From positions 5,274,001 to 5,338,000 of the forward strand of contig JAJNNQ010000002.1 of NCBI GenBank assembly GCA_027886175.1: a stretch of DNA of 64,000 nucleotides. The letters are read 5' to 3'. The notes under the pieces were generated by a model that saw nothing but the letters and a program-made list of their open reading frames with translations, was not told where the DNA came from and ran no database searches. The DNA comes from Phylloscopus collybita. Taxonomy: Eukaryota; Chordata; Aves; Passeriformes; Phylloscopidae. The position numbers and the translations under genes are program-made. Of the stretch, positions 38,001 to 52,000 are shown in pieces. The stretch's first letter is position 1. Every line of letters starts with the position of its first letter.

Positions 38001-38878
38001 GTAACAGAGTGAGAAATCATATAAAAGGCTTTCAGATCTTTCAGCTTTCTTTTTTACTTTTCAAACTGATTGCTTAGACATCTATAAATTCTGTAAGTGA
38101 AAATTGCTTTCAGTCAACTCTCTGTCACATTAACCCAGCAATGCACAGCATCAGAAACTGCTACAGGTTCTTCTTTCTCAAGAACCACATTCCCACTGAT
38201 ATGTAGTTTATAGTTTTGGTTCTGTAACACAAAATGTTTTACGTGCAGACCTGAACAATTACACACTTTTCAGAAAAAATTGCAAAAAAAATTCAGATGC
38301 AATTACAACACATTATGTATCTGCAGCTTAGAACAAACTACATACTTTCTATATTCATTACCAATGCACTTGGCCATCTTCACTAACATAACGATGCAAA
38401 ACAACATACTAGAATTGCAGCACTTCCAGTGTTTTTTAAAACCTTTTCTAGAATCGAATTAAGACAATTTTTTGGGAGCACCAAGAGCTACCACTAAGTA
38501 GAGGCACCTGCAAGTTTCCAATCCCAGCAAGTTCTGTTTATCTACCTGGCTCTAGACTTGACAATGGCTCTGCCTTTGTAATTCCCCCAGACAGCAGTTA
38601 GTGTGAAGCTCTTTGGTAAATTTGCTAAATAATGTTTAGCAAGTCCACTGACTGTTTTCACAAGTTCTCTTTTGACAAAGAGAAAGAAATGGCAACGTGA
38701 ACAGCTGAGAGACCAGTGGCACTGTCAAGAGCACAAACTTCTAACCTCTGCAAGACTTTTCACAAGTGACAAATTCAACCTGCACCATTCAACACTGCTC
38801 TTGGCCACGCTTCTCTGTCCTCTGAGTAAACAAAATTGCATCAAAACATGCTACTGCACCCAATGCTGCATTTTCCTG

Positions 38879-38940
38879 ACGGGAAGCGTACGCATCCACT
38901 CCGATCCGAACACGAGATTTGTTTCTCCATGACGACGGGC
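38879..38940. promoter_or_regulatory. Intronic CpG cluster
   Basis: Eight CpG dinucleotides within about 62 bp (gacggg, gcgtacgc, ccgatccgaacacgag, gacgacgg) inside an intron that is otherwise strongly CpG-depleted. This suggests a hypomethylated regulatory site, an exapted element or a young insertion. No specific factor site is assigned. Confidence 0.3.
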
Positions 38941-41900
38941 TATGCCAAGTTCTAACTCCTCCAATCCTGTGAACAGCCACGGTGCCCAGAATTTTTTACC
39001 CACATCGGCACCAAGCTCATGTCTTTTTTAAGAATTATCCAGCTCCTTGTTCTTCCACATGCTGCAGGGTTTGCCTGCAACTCTCTTTTGAATAAAGGTG
39101 GCAACACAATGCTAAGGGCTGCAATTCTCATGCCTGGTGATTTCAAGATCCTGTACATAAAATTCAGCGGATCTGAGTCATCACGCATGAGAAACAGCTG
39201 CCAAGTACTTGGAACTTGGTAGAAGTTTTGGTCTCTGTGAACAGATTTTTGTAATTTTAGCACCATTAATTAGAAGTCACTTTCAAAGATTTCCTTTTGG
39301 AACTTTGCAGTCTGACAGAGTCTTATCACAGGAACATCGTGAAGGTTCTTGTGAAGTGCATTTGTCTCCTTACGTTAAATATCCTCCCTGGATATATTTA
39401 GGTGCCAGGTGAAGGCTGTGCTCTCTGTCACTCCGCCATACACGTTGCAGGTATACAAACAATCCAACAATCTAATACTAAAAATTAGAATTTTTACTCA
39501 GAAAAAGTGTTTTTATACCCAGCAAGTGTAGTCTGCATACACTGATTATACAGTGTTGTAACCACTGCTTTTATTCATCATTAATTCAGCTGGGACACTC
39601 CACAAAGGATGCAAATATTCAACTATTTTATATTTTAGATAACCTAACCCCGCTCACATGACATCATTTTGAGAGGTTTCCAGATCTTACATCTATCAAA
39701 ATGCATCAGCCATCTCAGAACATCTCATGCTTTCTCATCGAATAAAGCTCAGAATCTTTAGTCTCGAGTCACTTTTGCTAATGTCTTCAGACTTCATAGC
39801 AAACACAAGTCTTCCTGTAGATTAATGGAAAATAAACCCATTTCTTCCTATGTTTTTGAAATGTTTCTGATGCCACCAATACAACAAAAAAAAACCCAAC
39901 ACCCTCTTCTCCCTCAGGTATGTGTTACAGGATTTCCTGAGAAAGGCATCTGTCCATCAGTTTCACCTGAAATCATGTTTACGAAAAGCAGAGAAGAACC
40001 TGTGGACAACAATTTCAGTGCATTTAATCTTAAACAAGCATTTAAGCTTCAACTAGAAGGATCAGGACAAGAAAGGAAGGGCAGTACCCAAAGAGCTATA
40101 AATAACCTGCTTTTATACAAGATGCTGGCCCAGAATACATTAGATAGAATTTTCTTTATAATACTCAAATTAATTGATGGCATGTAAGAAAAGTAGTTCT
40201 TGCATGTCAACCACAGTTTGTCATTACCCATCTAAAATGGATTTAGACAGGAAAAAAACACAACAACACAACAGAAATGAATGTCATATCACCACGTATC
40301 TTTTCCATCTGTTAGCACCCTTAGTGCTCCTTACGAAGAAATACATTTTTATTTCAGATAATGTCAACAAGTATTATGAAATATTTCTCTTTCAATGAAA
40401 CTGCTAAACCTAGGAAAGCCAAAGGGAAAAAAACACAAGATCTGCTCACTAATTAAAAATCCATTAAAACTTAGTCAGAAGGCTTGGTAAACCTCAGAAG
40501 AATAAAAATAGATCTAAGAAGAAAATGGGCAATGGAATCAGACGGGTGTCAGTGTGTATTTATAATTCACATGAATTGTTTTTCTTTTAACAAAATTGTT
40601 TTCAAACTAGATGTAAATCCTAAAAGCCAGATCATGGGAACTATTTTTATACCGGAGTAAATAGAAGTCTGGAATACTATTGTGAAATATAAACAACAAT
40701 ACAAGTAGCATAATAAGCAACACAAGTAATAAGCACAGCACAAGTAATATAGATCTTCAAACATGTCTAAAAGCTTCTGTATAAACAGGCATATCAATCT
40801 CTAGGGGTGTTGATGAGGTAGAAATTCTAAGGTTTTTGTTAGAAACTCTGCTAATAATAATGTGCCTAAACCTTTTTTCATCCCTGAAGAAGAAGCTTCT
40901 AACCTGGAGACATAAATTTCCAGATAGTTTATAAGTAGCTCCAAGTAATTATAATAGAGAACTTTTAAACTTCTGTTTAAAGGACTGTTAAATTACCATT
41001 ATTATTTGGGACAATGATCTTTGCTGTTCACCAACACTGTCAAAATTTCACCTATTTTTATTCCAGACCACTACCAACTATACCAAGATACTTTGTATAT
41101 TTTTTCTCCATGCAAGACTTCAGCCCTTTAAAAATAAATATATTAATTAATGCTATTTTTTTAATTATTGGGGGGTTAATTATTTTTTTTCAAGTCTTAG
41201 TTCCTCATTTCTTTAGTATGCTCCTAAAGAAAACCTTTAAAAACGTGCAGTTAATAAAAAGATGGACTTCCCAGCACCTGATGCTAGGGTTGTTCTTCTA
41301 CCTGATCATCACCTTCACATCCCCAACCCTCCCCAGCCTGAGAAGGGATCAGGCTGCCAGAACTGCCAGCACAAGAGTGATCTACTGCTCAGCCTACGCC
41401 ATGTGATACAGGTCAGAGTTATAAACAAAATTGTCTCTGTCACATGAGAGGGGCACGTCCCCAGCAAACCCTGCTAGAGCAACTACTACAATGGAAGTCA
41501 TCCAAGAGGACCAACTGATACCTCCAGGTCAAGTTCCTCTGAGGCCACCATCCAAGGACACAAGGCTGCAAAGCTCATTCCATTTACTGCCCTGCAACTT
41601 ACACAAGGTCCTCAAGTTCTCCAGCTTCTCTCCAGCTCCACAAATATGTCCACTTTAAACACTAAAATGTGTTTTTTAATGTAATAGGAAACAAATTCTC
41701 AAAATCTATGTTCAGTGTGGATAAAAATATAAAATTGTTCAAGATTCAAGCATGCAGAACTGGTGACTTACAAATTATACTAAGTTGAATTAACACTGAT
41801 TGAATTTATACCCAGCAAGAGAGTTTTCATCCACATCAGTTTGTTTCATTCATTAGAGGTTCATATGAATGTCTGTGCTGGAAGCAGCCAGGGAGAAGAG

Positions 41901-42027
41901 CAGTGATGGGAAAGGGTTACTGGAGGAGGAGAGAGAATAAAGCCAGTGGAGCTTCTTTTAGCGACAGTGCAAGTAATGCTGTCTAAAAGGATTTGGAAAT
42001 CAAATCTGAATCCCTTTTCTTCCTAAC

Positions 42028-42054
42028 TTTTTTTTTTTTTTTTTTTTTTTTTTT
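42028..42054. repeat. Poly-T tract
   Basis: 27 consecutive T in intron 1, with no recognised adjacent retroelement. Confidence 0.97.
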
Positions 42055-44415
42055 GCAAACCACAAGAAAAAAAAAGTAATGAAGATAATCAGAAATGATA
42101 CTGCAGCTGATTTATAATGGGACTATTTGTATATTTACCTAATCTTTTCTGAGCACAGACCTTCTGGAATGACAGCTTCTTAGATATTTATACTTTTATT
42201 TCAGCTTGCTTTTTACATATACACATATGCTTCTAATTAACATTTACAGCATGGAAATTCAGTTCTACTCACCAGACCACACCACAGAGCCTTAAAAATT
42301 ATCTTAATCAAATGTTTCAGAAGTACTTTCAGGTATAAAAAGCTGGCAGAGCAGCTCTGAAAGAGCCACACTGGCAACCACTTGTGAAGATGACACAGAC
42401 AGTAAAGCACATACGTGTAACTTAATGGCCCTAAAGCTACTCATATTTATCCAAGTATTGCCTTGGTGTCACAACAGGACAGAGCAGTTCCTAGCTCAAA
42501 GCCACACAAATTTCAGTATTAAAATAATTATTTTTTTCTTAAGAGTATTCTGCATAATTTTTTTTGCAGTATTTTTGCACACTGAAATTTCTCCTTGAAG
42601 TACCTGAAAGCCTTTATGCTAATAAAAGAACTACAACTGAGGTATGCCTTGTCCTCAGAACCTTAGAAACCACTTGTCTTTTGCAATCAATGTATTAAAG
42701 ATAACATTTGAAAAGAATCTTCAACCACAAAGGTGTTCAACATTCATTACACCATCCCTGGAAAAGCTGCTACAGGGAGTGCTATCAGAACAGAAGTCTG
42801 ACTGCTCACAGATTCACTGGACACAATGCCAGAATCATTATCCATGCCAGCCCAATATCCATAACTATCACTCAATAACCGTAATTGATTGCAGCCCGTC
42901 TTTCAGAAAGCCACTCACTCTGCCATTCCCTTTGTCGTTTGTTCCTCCTTCTGAATTCGTGCTCATTTCCTTTGTGAAATTCTCTGGTTTCAGCTTTCAA
43001 CCACTGGTTCTTGTCCCTTTTCCTCTTACATCAGGGATCCCTTAAGAACTCAGTATTTTCTCTGCCAGAGATATCATTCACTGTTCTCTAACCATTACCT
43101 GTTTTTAGGGTTTCAATCCCCCACCTCCGTAACAAACAGACTGAGCACCTCTACCTTCCTCCACAAAATGATTTTCTCCAAGCTTTCTACAGTCTCTGGT
43201 CCGTTTCATGACTTTTTGCCAATATTTCGGTCTTTCAGCTGTGGATATCTGAATCACATTGAAATGGCAGCAGCAAATCTCACAATCTCTATGATAAACA
43301 GAGCTTCAGTGCACAGCCACAAACATCCCACACTTTAAATCTCTTGCCAGAAATGCTCCTTTCTGGACTGCAGCCCCATCCCTAAATCTCTACATGGCAA
43401 CACCATCCCCTCTCCTTATTCTGAAGAGCATTTTGTTTAACTGCTCTTCTGCTTCTTCCCTGTGCCCATCCATGTCATTCCATATACAGATTTCAACAGC
43501 AGTAATTGTTATTAATATTGACTAATACCAGACTTCACTGCTGGAGGACCACCCAAAAAACCCAAAGCAAAGCGATGACAGTTCCCAAAGACAACAAAGT
43601 GCTTGGTCAGCCAGCCCTTAAACCAATTACTGCAGGCTTTATTCCACTGAATAATTCAAACAAATAGTTTTAATCAGAGTATAAAGCACTGTTAAGCCCA
43701 GCACCTTTAAAGAAATCCATTTACATTACATCTTCATAGAAAATGATGGATAAAGGACCACATCAGATGACCTAGTATCTACATCAAAGGAAACTTAGAA
43801 AACTCACAAAGTGGATAAAAGGATGAAAAGGAAGGGAAAGAGTAAAAAAAAAAGCCGACCAAACCTTAGAGCTCCTGCCTCTAAAGAATGCAGCAGATAT
43901 TTTTGTTTCTAAAACAAGAAGTATCCATATCTGCCCGAAAGTCATGCCTTCCACATTGTCATCATTTCAGTGGGAACCATGGGATTTCACTATCTCACAG
44001 AAGAGAGCAGTATGTATTTCAATATACTTTGTAGCATAATAAAATACTCCACTGAAATTACAAGATCTAAAAAACAATTACTTTATTGCTTCTTACAACT
44101 TTTTCACTGTAAAATTCAACTCCAAGGTAGTAATTGGCAGGGACAAAATTATGTAGCAATTAGGGCATGACAGCAAAAGCAAACAAGAACTGAAAATGGG
44201 TTCGACACTTCTGGTAACAAGCAGGTAATTATCACAGCAGCTTGAAAGGGGCATAATCAACCAAACTGACATCATCCCTCCCACATAATAAAATGTGAAA
44301 TCCCTTTACGTGCAGTGTAGCTCTTACACACAGCTGGTAAATGCTGCTAGTCTAGTCTGGATGTTTGTGTCTGCAGAGCAGCTGAGGTTACATTTGGGAT
44401 GGTTCAAGAGTGGAT

Positions 44416-44434
44416 AATTTTATTTATTTATTTA
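44416..44434. repeat. (TTTA)n microsatellite
   Basis: Four to five TTTA units in intron 1. Confidence 0.85.
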
Positions 44435-46122
44435 GGATGGTAATAGCTATTACATGTTTTCATCCACTGTGGACTAGAGATATTATCACTAGAAAACGCT
44501 ATTTTATAAAATTGCCCACAACTTTGTTTCCCTAAGAAAGAGAAAAAAATCTCTCCCTACCATTACATTTCCACCATCATCTACGAGACAAAACAGGTTA
44601 AATATTTTTAACATAAAAACAGAAAATTCCTAGTTTTAAACATGCTTTATTCTTAACTACTGTTTTTTTTTTTTCCCAGCAACACTATTTTCCTCACAAT
44701 CCATTTGTTTAAACTCAGGTGTGAACATTAAATGCCTCAAAGCAGCACTGTGCCATGGACATGCCTGTTGTTATCTCAACACAGCCTAACTGCAAAATAA
44801 ACAATAATGTATTCATCTTCATCATGTATTTGAAGTAATTAAAATATGATTTAAAAACCCCATTCATCTATCTGCTGTGCCCTTTCAGCACTATTTTACT
44901 GCCAGACTCTCACTCTCAGCAGCGCTGTGTTTGGAAAACCCATCAGCCCCGACTGGCTCAATCAATGGTGGCTGTTTCATCTGTCAGAGCAGGCTGGGGG
45001 GAACACCTCCTTCTTCCCTGTTTTGTATATTCCTAACCTGTGTTCTTCTCCATTTTCTCTCTCTTGGTGTTGACAAATCCATTTACCTCCACACTGTCAG
45101 TCAATACCATTAACTCGCTGCTCCCACCTTTTTCCAGCTCATTACCATCGAGGCCGGACCCAACACTAATCCATCCCTAAGTCTGGTTAACTATTTCCAC
45201 ACAGCTCCCACCTTTCAGATGGGTTTCGCTCCTTGTTTCTTGGATACAAGCAATTTCAAACACACTGAAATTGCTGCTCAATTTGTATTGATTTTTCATG
45301 ACAAATTTCCACAAAACATTTACAGAATATCTGCACCTATCATTTTGTAAACTGTGCTGCAAGTAGCATAAGTAAAATGAATTATTAACCCTTATTTTCT
45401 CATCTTTAAAAGTTCAGTGCTAACACATCACAACGTGAATTCTTTAGACAGCTGTTACACTAAGCAATCTACTTTTTATGAATTTTTTTGTTATATTTAG
45501 ACTTTTTTTTTTCACAGAATTCTCAAGAAGATAACACAAAGCTGGCTTCCCGGATCTCAGGTTCTGAAAAGTATTAGGACAGTTTTGAGTATTCCTTGTA
45601 AAAATTAAATTTCATGAGTGTGTAGCCTAAACATGACATGCCTTGACTTGTGGAAGGTTTGATTTACTGACAAGTAATGCAGATGTGGGCAAAACAGGAG
45701 ATACTTAATTATTGACTGTATGTTACTGACATGATAAAGATGTTAATACTATATCAAACCTTGTCTTTTTTCTGTATATCTGAACCAATTAAAATCTCAA
45801 ATTACTTAAAACAGGTTAAGCTTATTCAAGATGTATTATTAAGATTTCTCTAAAGTGATAAACACACAAGTTCATAAATTTAAAACTATACCACAGCAAA
45901 AGGAAACACTGACCTCAAAGCTCAAAAGGATAAAGACCAAATAAATAATTTTAAGTTATCTGTAAGCTAATTGCCACGAATAAGACCTACTCCTTTTTAA
46001 AAGCAAAGCTTCTCTGAGCATGGGGATTTTACTACGGGAGTATGAAAAAAACAGCTTTACAAGGAAACCTAGCGTGGGCCAAAGCAAAACTAAGAGGAGT
46101 CGGACAAGAGTCAAACACTCAC

Positions 46123-46193
46123 CTGAAGTAACAGGTAAGCTGCACCTTCCCTCCCCAAAGTGAGGTCACCCTGTCAGGGGCCAGGATCTCCAT
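46123..46193 (-). other. KMT2C: Candidate alternative first coding exon of KMT2C
   Basis: Seen: an ATG at 46191-46193 opens 23 codons (beginning MEILAPDRVT, ending KVQLTCYF) and runs into a strong donor TTCAG|GTGAGTGTT. The two leftover bases AG join the first G of exon 2 to give Arg and the correct PRSRGK frame. No strong acceptor is placed confidently upstream, so this would have to be a transcript start or have an undefined 5' edge. The ATG has a poor -3 base (T) but G at +4. One in three random donors would match the phase, so support is moderate at best. Confidence 0.25.
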
Positions 46194-48642
46194 GCAGGCA
46201 CCTGAGCCCTGCACTGGCACAGCAACAGGGCTGAGCAGCTGCAATAAAAGCCATTGCCCAAGTCACTGCTGCCAGAACAGCAGAACAGATCTCTGCAACC
46301 ATGGCCTTAAATGCCCTGTAAATATAAAGCTAACTACAAAGTTTCCATTACCAACAGAACACGGGGAGGTAAATTACCGAGGAACCTCAGAAGTGATGAG
46401 GTGGGAAGCCTTCAGTAACCTTCACCACCTTCTCTTCCCCACTTATCTTTGTTGTTTCTGGGAGAGACTGAGCCAGAAATGCCTTTTGACTGAAAACCTA
46501 AAACTACAGCAGCATCCGGGAGCCACAGCATTGAGCACATGGATAAGGATATTCTATGATACTTGAATTCTAAAGTCTTGGGGGAACATATAAGACTCAC
46601 AGAAATTCCAGGCCCCATAAGCTCCAGAACAAGCACATAAAGTCACCTGAAAAAGGGACAAATATTGGTTTTCTTCTTTGCATCTGGATCCTACAGTAAA
46701 GGTAACATGCTTGGTTCAGGGCCCCTAAGGTTCGGGGTTCCCTAAATAGCTGGAAATAATGTTTTGTTGGAAAAAGTACAGCATTTTGAAGTAGAGATCC
46801 TTCCAATGAAAGCTCTGAGAAGATGCCAGGAAAGCAAAGTTAATTAATAGTAACACCAAAAATTTTACCTTCACTATATAGAGACACATCCCAACACCTT
46901 ATTTTCTTACAGCCAATTCTATGTCCCAATCTGCAGATATGTTGAGGGTTTCTTCCTTCCAAAAATGATATCTGAAGTTGAGGTTTAGCTTCCATTGGAA
47001 AATAAAAACAAACGTGGGCTTGAGTCTCGTTAGATCCACCCCACATTAGCACACCCCAACATTTAATTTATTGCAGAATAACACTAAGTTGGTAATGCAC
47101 AGCCTAAGAACTTCAGCTTAAAAAACCCAAAAAAACAACACTGACAAAGGGTTCTACCATTAAACAGAATCTCTTAGCAATGCCACTGAATTCATGGCTA
47201 AGCTTAATACAAAATACCACCAAATATAAACTTTATTAGCTAAGTACATTTCTGTTCTTCCTAAGTCAAATGCTAGCCTGTTTAAATGCTCAGCCTTGGA
47301 TGTGCCCATTAAAATAAAAATATATGAGTCTGAGAGCCTGACTTAAAACCATCACACCTGCACACACAGGGCTGAGTAATTAATCTGGGTAGTTCATCAA
47401 GGACTGTCTGAAAACCCTTTGGGTTTTATGCATTCTGTTATCAGCATAATCCAGAGCATTTGGATGAAAAGCCTATATAATTCTAAACTATTATAAAAGC
47501 CTTTTTTAATGAAACTCTACAAATTCTGATGACTTCTTTATGAATTCTTCTTCTGAACAACTGTGTTCTTTCAAGTTTCCTTGGCCAAAAATTTTATATT
47601 CAGGTTCACTCAAAAGAAAGTATAAAAATTAAAACTGCTAAACTTACTAGCTAATAAATATACCATCACTGCAACAAACCATGAAAGAATCCATCAATGG
47701 ATTTGATTTTTAAAATTAATGACAGTAATCTTAGAAAACATACCGCTGAAGAATGAATGGCAGGGGGGAAAAAATCTCAGAAAAAGGTCATCCACTCCTA
47801 AATATCTCAGATAATATTTGCTGCCCTATTTCACCAGCTACAAAATTCCATCTCTGCTGCCTTGTACACACTTGGAAGACTACAGGAAGCAGGTTCCACA
47901 CCATCAGGAAAATCATGGGCCAAACACAATGGCAGTCTGACACATTACTCACCAACACTTTAGTAAGAAAGAAAGGTTTTCTTTTTACCAAGGAGTTGCT
48001 CTGAGTGAGTACAGCAATTATTGATGGTCTTAACACACGTAAGAATAAAACCTCTAACTTTGTAAGATATTCATTTCAAAGAGACACAAGAAAAACTACC
48101 AAGGCCAACCAGTTCTGCAACGTGACAAACGTATCAAAAGAAAACATACTTAAAATAAATGTGACTCAGATAAACAGCTACTATCAGTTTACTACAGGTA
48201 GCCTGTTTGAATAAAGCAAAATGAGTTAACAGTATTCTCCCACAATCAGATTTTTAATACTTGCATTAAAGCTAAGGAAAACAGTAAAGCTGGTATTACA
48301 CACTTTTAAAAACAAATTTATAATAGAAGCATGTCTGAAGCTGCACCGTAGAAAAAAAAAATAACAGCCACGAAAGTACTAAGAATTTTCCATCCTATTA
48401 TTCAGGAAGATCTAAGAACACCAAAATATTTTTAAAACAATAATAGAAAGTAAAGGTTTAAGCCACATTAGAAAATCTCCCCCTAAAGCTTACAGTTATT
48501 GCAGTACTTCTTAAGGCAGAGTTTCAGGACAAAAATACTCGTTTTGTGCGGCAGAGACACACAAAAGGATTCTTCGGGATGCCAAACACTTTCAGAACTC
48601 TCCAGTGATGACTCATCCTGTTATGTATACAAAGCTTTCATT

Positions 48643-48659
48643 AAAAAAAAAAAAAAAAA
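48643..48659. repeat. Poly-A tract
   Basis: 17 consecutive A in intron 1. Confidence 0.95.
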
Positions 48660-49011
48660 GTCAGCTGGCATCATTACAGATCCTCAGCTAGCGATCTTCA
48701 ACTCACTGTTAGTTCTTGTACAAAGTATTCTAAACACTGCAATGAAGTATTCTGGTATGCTAATTTTTTGGGGAGGAAAACGTGCAACTTAACTTGAATG
48801 GCCTTTCTTACACAGAGTTTCTACTCTAGTTCACAAATGGCTCCAAGATGGCCTCAGACACAGTTTTTAGCTACACAGAAATTCTTTGTTGCTCCACAGC
48901 AGTTCCTTGCCAGTCGCGCTGATCAACTATTTTGCCAAAACCAGAAAAATAAGTCTTTCAAAATGAGTCTTGATGACTGGAACAAAAAGAACCACTTCTT
49001 AAAGGAGAAAA

Positions 49012-49017
<6 letters not shown>

Positions 49018-49059
<42 letters not shown>
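49018..49059. repeat. Long poly-A tract
   Basis: 42 consecutive A, preceded by a further A-rich stretch. The 220 bp to the left has no gene or repeat I recognise, so a processed retrocopy tail is possible but unsupported. No flanking target-site duplication was identified. Confidence 0.95.
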
Positions 49060-49060
<1 letters not shown>

Positions 49061-52000
49061 CAGGGGGGAAGGGTAGTTTAACTGCTCCTAAAAACTTTGA
49101 AAGCATTCCTCCTGGATCTCTCGTTAGAAGCGCCGTTTTAATCTCCCCCACCCCAAATGAATTAATTTATTTAGATAATCTCTTGTTCTGCAACAAAACC
49201 ACAATAAACTAACACTGCCACACAGATTCAAGTAGTTGTGATGAACTGTGGTGCTATACTGACAAGTATTTTTTAATAAGACAGCTTTCTTTTTTATTTA
49301 TACAACTTCTTTGAAATGTGGTGTTGGTTTTTTTAATTGACTGTTGTTTGCTTTGCTTATACACTCGAATGTTTGCAAGATGTACTGAAACCAGAAGCCT
49401 CCCACAGCACCACACACAGCACAACGAGCCTGCATCTCACTCCATCAAGTCCTTCCAGACTTTCCCAAGTCAAGAGGGTCCTTTTCATTCCTGCTCATCT
49501 TCTACCTGCAGGCAGCCACTCACAAACCCAGGCAGGGAGGAGCTTTAGCTCAAACAAGCACTGACCTCCTCAAACTCATCTCCAGATTCAATCCACATAG
49601 GCAGCAAGTCTGGAGTTCGCAGCCCTCCCACAGCATCGTCTGGCCCAACTCAAACAAACAAGTGAGATAGAAATGATTTCCTTTATGTTCAATCCCTCCA
49701 GTCACTCACTTCTCTAATAATTCAGTTCCTAGTGTTGATCCTTTTCTAAATATGGCCACATAAGCATAAGCAGCGAGCCTCAGTGCCAGCTATGCAATTT
49801 CTCTTTCCCACTGGGGACAAGTTTTCCAGCATCTCAGATGTTTTCAGAACAGACGCCTCCCCCACCACTGCCACATATACATTTTATTTTATTTCTTATG
49901 AACGCCTCTTACCCACAGCAGTTACAAGTGCCAAATCATCTGATTTCACAGAGTGTCAAAAGAAAAGCCAGATCTAAGAACTTTTATAGCATTTTCTATC
50001 CCTTCTTCCTCTACAACATGTTGATTTGGAAATAATATTCTTCATTCGCTCAAATTCCAGTCACTACAAGAAGTCTGCTGTCCCTCTCCAGTCATTTACA
50101 CTGATCATAGGACTTAATCAACTACACCATGTTTCTGTAAGTTTAAGCTGTCCATGGGTACTGTCAAGGCTATAAGTGATCAAAGATACAAACCAAATTT
50201 GTGGATTCATGCTATGAGTCTTGAAGCTTTAAGCATACTGATTTCCATGTTTCACAAAAAAAAAACCTAAGGAACAGCCCATTTTTTTTACTGCTTGCAG
50301 ACGAGCTATGAAGGCTTCTGTTAGAAAGCGTAACAAAATTCCTTTTTGTTTTTAATTCAGTTGTAAGTTTTCGTTATTCTCTCATTATTAATGTACTACC
50401 ACAGGTGGTCATGGCAAATTACCAATGTAATTTATGCCGGTTCTTTAACTGCAAGTCTAGCTTACTAATTAAATACCAGAAAAAACCCCAAACAAACAAA
50501 CAAAAAAAAACCCCACACCCCAGTCTTCAGCAGTTAAAAAGCAGAGGTACAGGAAAGCAGGAGACACCCCCCAGACAACAACAGAAGCTTCATATCTGTC
50601 TTTAGCAGCCTATGTTTAAATGAAAGCAGACACCATTTTCATTTCCTCGCATTTAATCAGCAGTGGATGGAGGAGGGCAGAGGAATAAGGAAAGCCTCTT
50701 CAGCTGAGGTCTGGACAGGGCTGGGGCCTGGGGGGTGAACAAGGAGCCTCACGAAAAACAGGAGGCATTTCCAAGCACACGGCACAAACATAATGGAGGG
50801 TCCAGCACGGGCTTGGCTCCTCTGAACAAACAAAAGGGGATACTTTAATCATATTTTAATGAGGCTCTGCACGTGACCTGGTCCATTAGATGCTGAAATG
50901 CTGCTGCAGTTACTCTACAGCCACCTTGGCATTTGGTGGCTAACGCTCCAACTGGCCGCTACAGTACCCTTGAGGAAGGAAAAACAAATAAAGCTGCTGC
51001 AGCAGCTTTGGTTGATAACAGCATTAATACACTGGGGGTTTAAAAGATCCGTAGATCCACAGACATCAGCATGATCAAGTGTGAAACCTTAACTCACTAA
51101 TAACCAGTTCTATCAGGAGACATATTACGCAGAATAATTAAGTCAATTTATGTTATATAAAAACCAGGTTCATTATCCAAATACAAATATTATTTAACTA
51201 ATAGAATGAATCAAAGCCTAAGCTATGCAGTAGACATTTAACATCAGAAAACAAGATACCGCTCCTTAAGGCTGCAAAAAAGTGGAAAAATTTCCTGCCC
51301 TAAGAACCACAGCAAAACTTGCTAACAGTCCAGAAATCCTGCTTTTGGAGCATCTGTTAAACACGTACAATTTTTTTTCTTCAGTTTAAATAAAATTCCC
51401 CTGATGTGCCCTAGCGCTTTCAACCACATCTTTGGCATTTGTGCACATCTTTGGAAAGCATACAATCTGGTTTTCCAACGTAAACACTTTCATGCATCCG
51501 GACAATTATAACCACAATTCACATTGAAAAGGTGATCACAAAATCAGCATTTACTGTCTCTTCCAACGCTTACTACACAGCACTGATGCTAGTAGATAGA
51601 AGGATCAAGAAAATCCCAAGTGAAAGCCTACTGTTCTCACACTCTGCAGCTGAACTGTGGAACCCCATGCTCAGCACACTGGAAGTTTTTGTGATTGAGG
51701 AGAGGCTGAACACATTCAAAGGAGATTTTTATGCTCAGCAGATCTAACATAGCAATCCTATCCTTCACTCCAGAAATCCCACAATTCTTTCCCAATCTCC
51801 TGCAATTAGTGGTTTGGGGAAGTATCATTACAAAATTACTTTTGTCTTACTTTCCTATTAACCACTGCAGGAAACATGATGACAGGACATCCGTATCTCT
51901 GATCTCGCCCAGCACAGATGCTGTTGTGAAATAAGTAATTTCTCCAAATTATTTTACAAATAGATTCTGAACCAAGAAAGTTCATCACACTGCCAGATTA

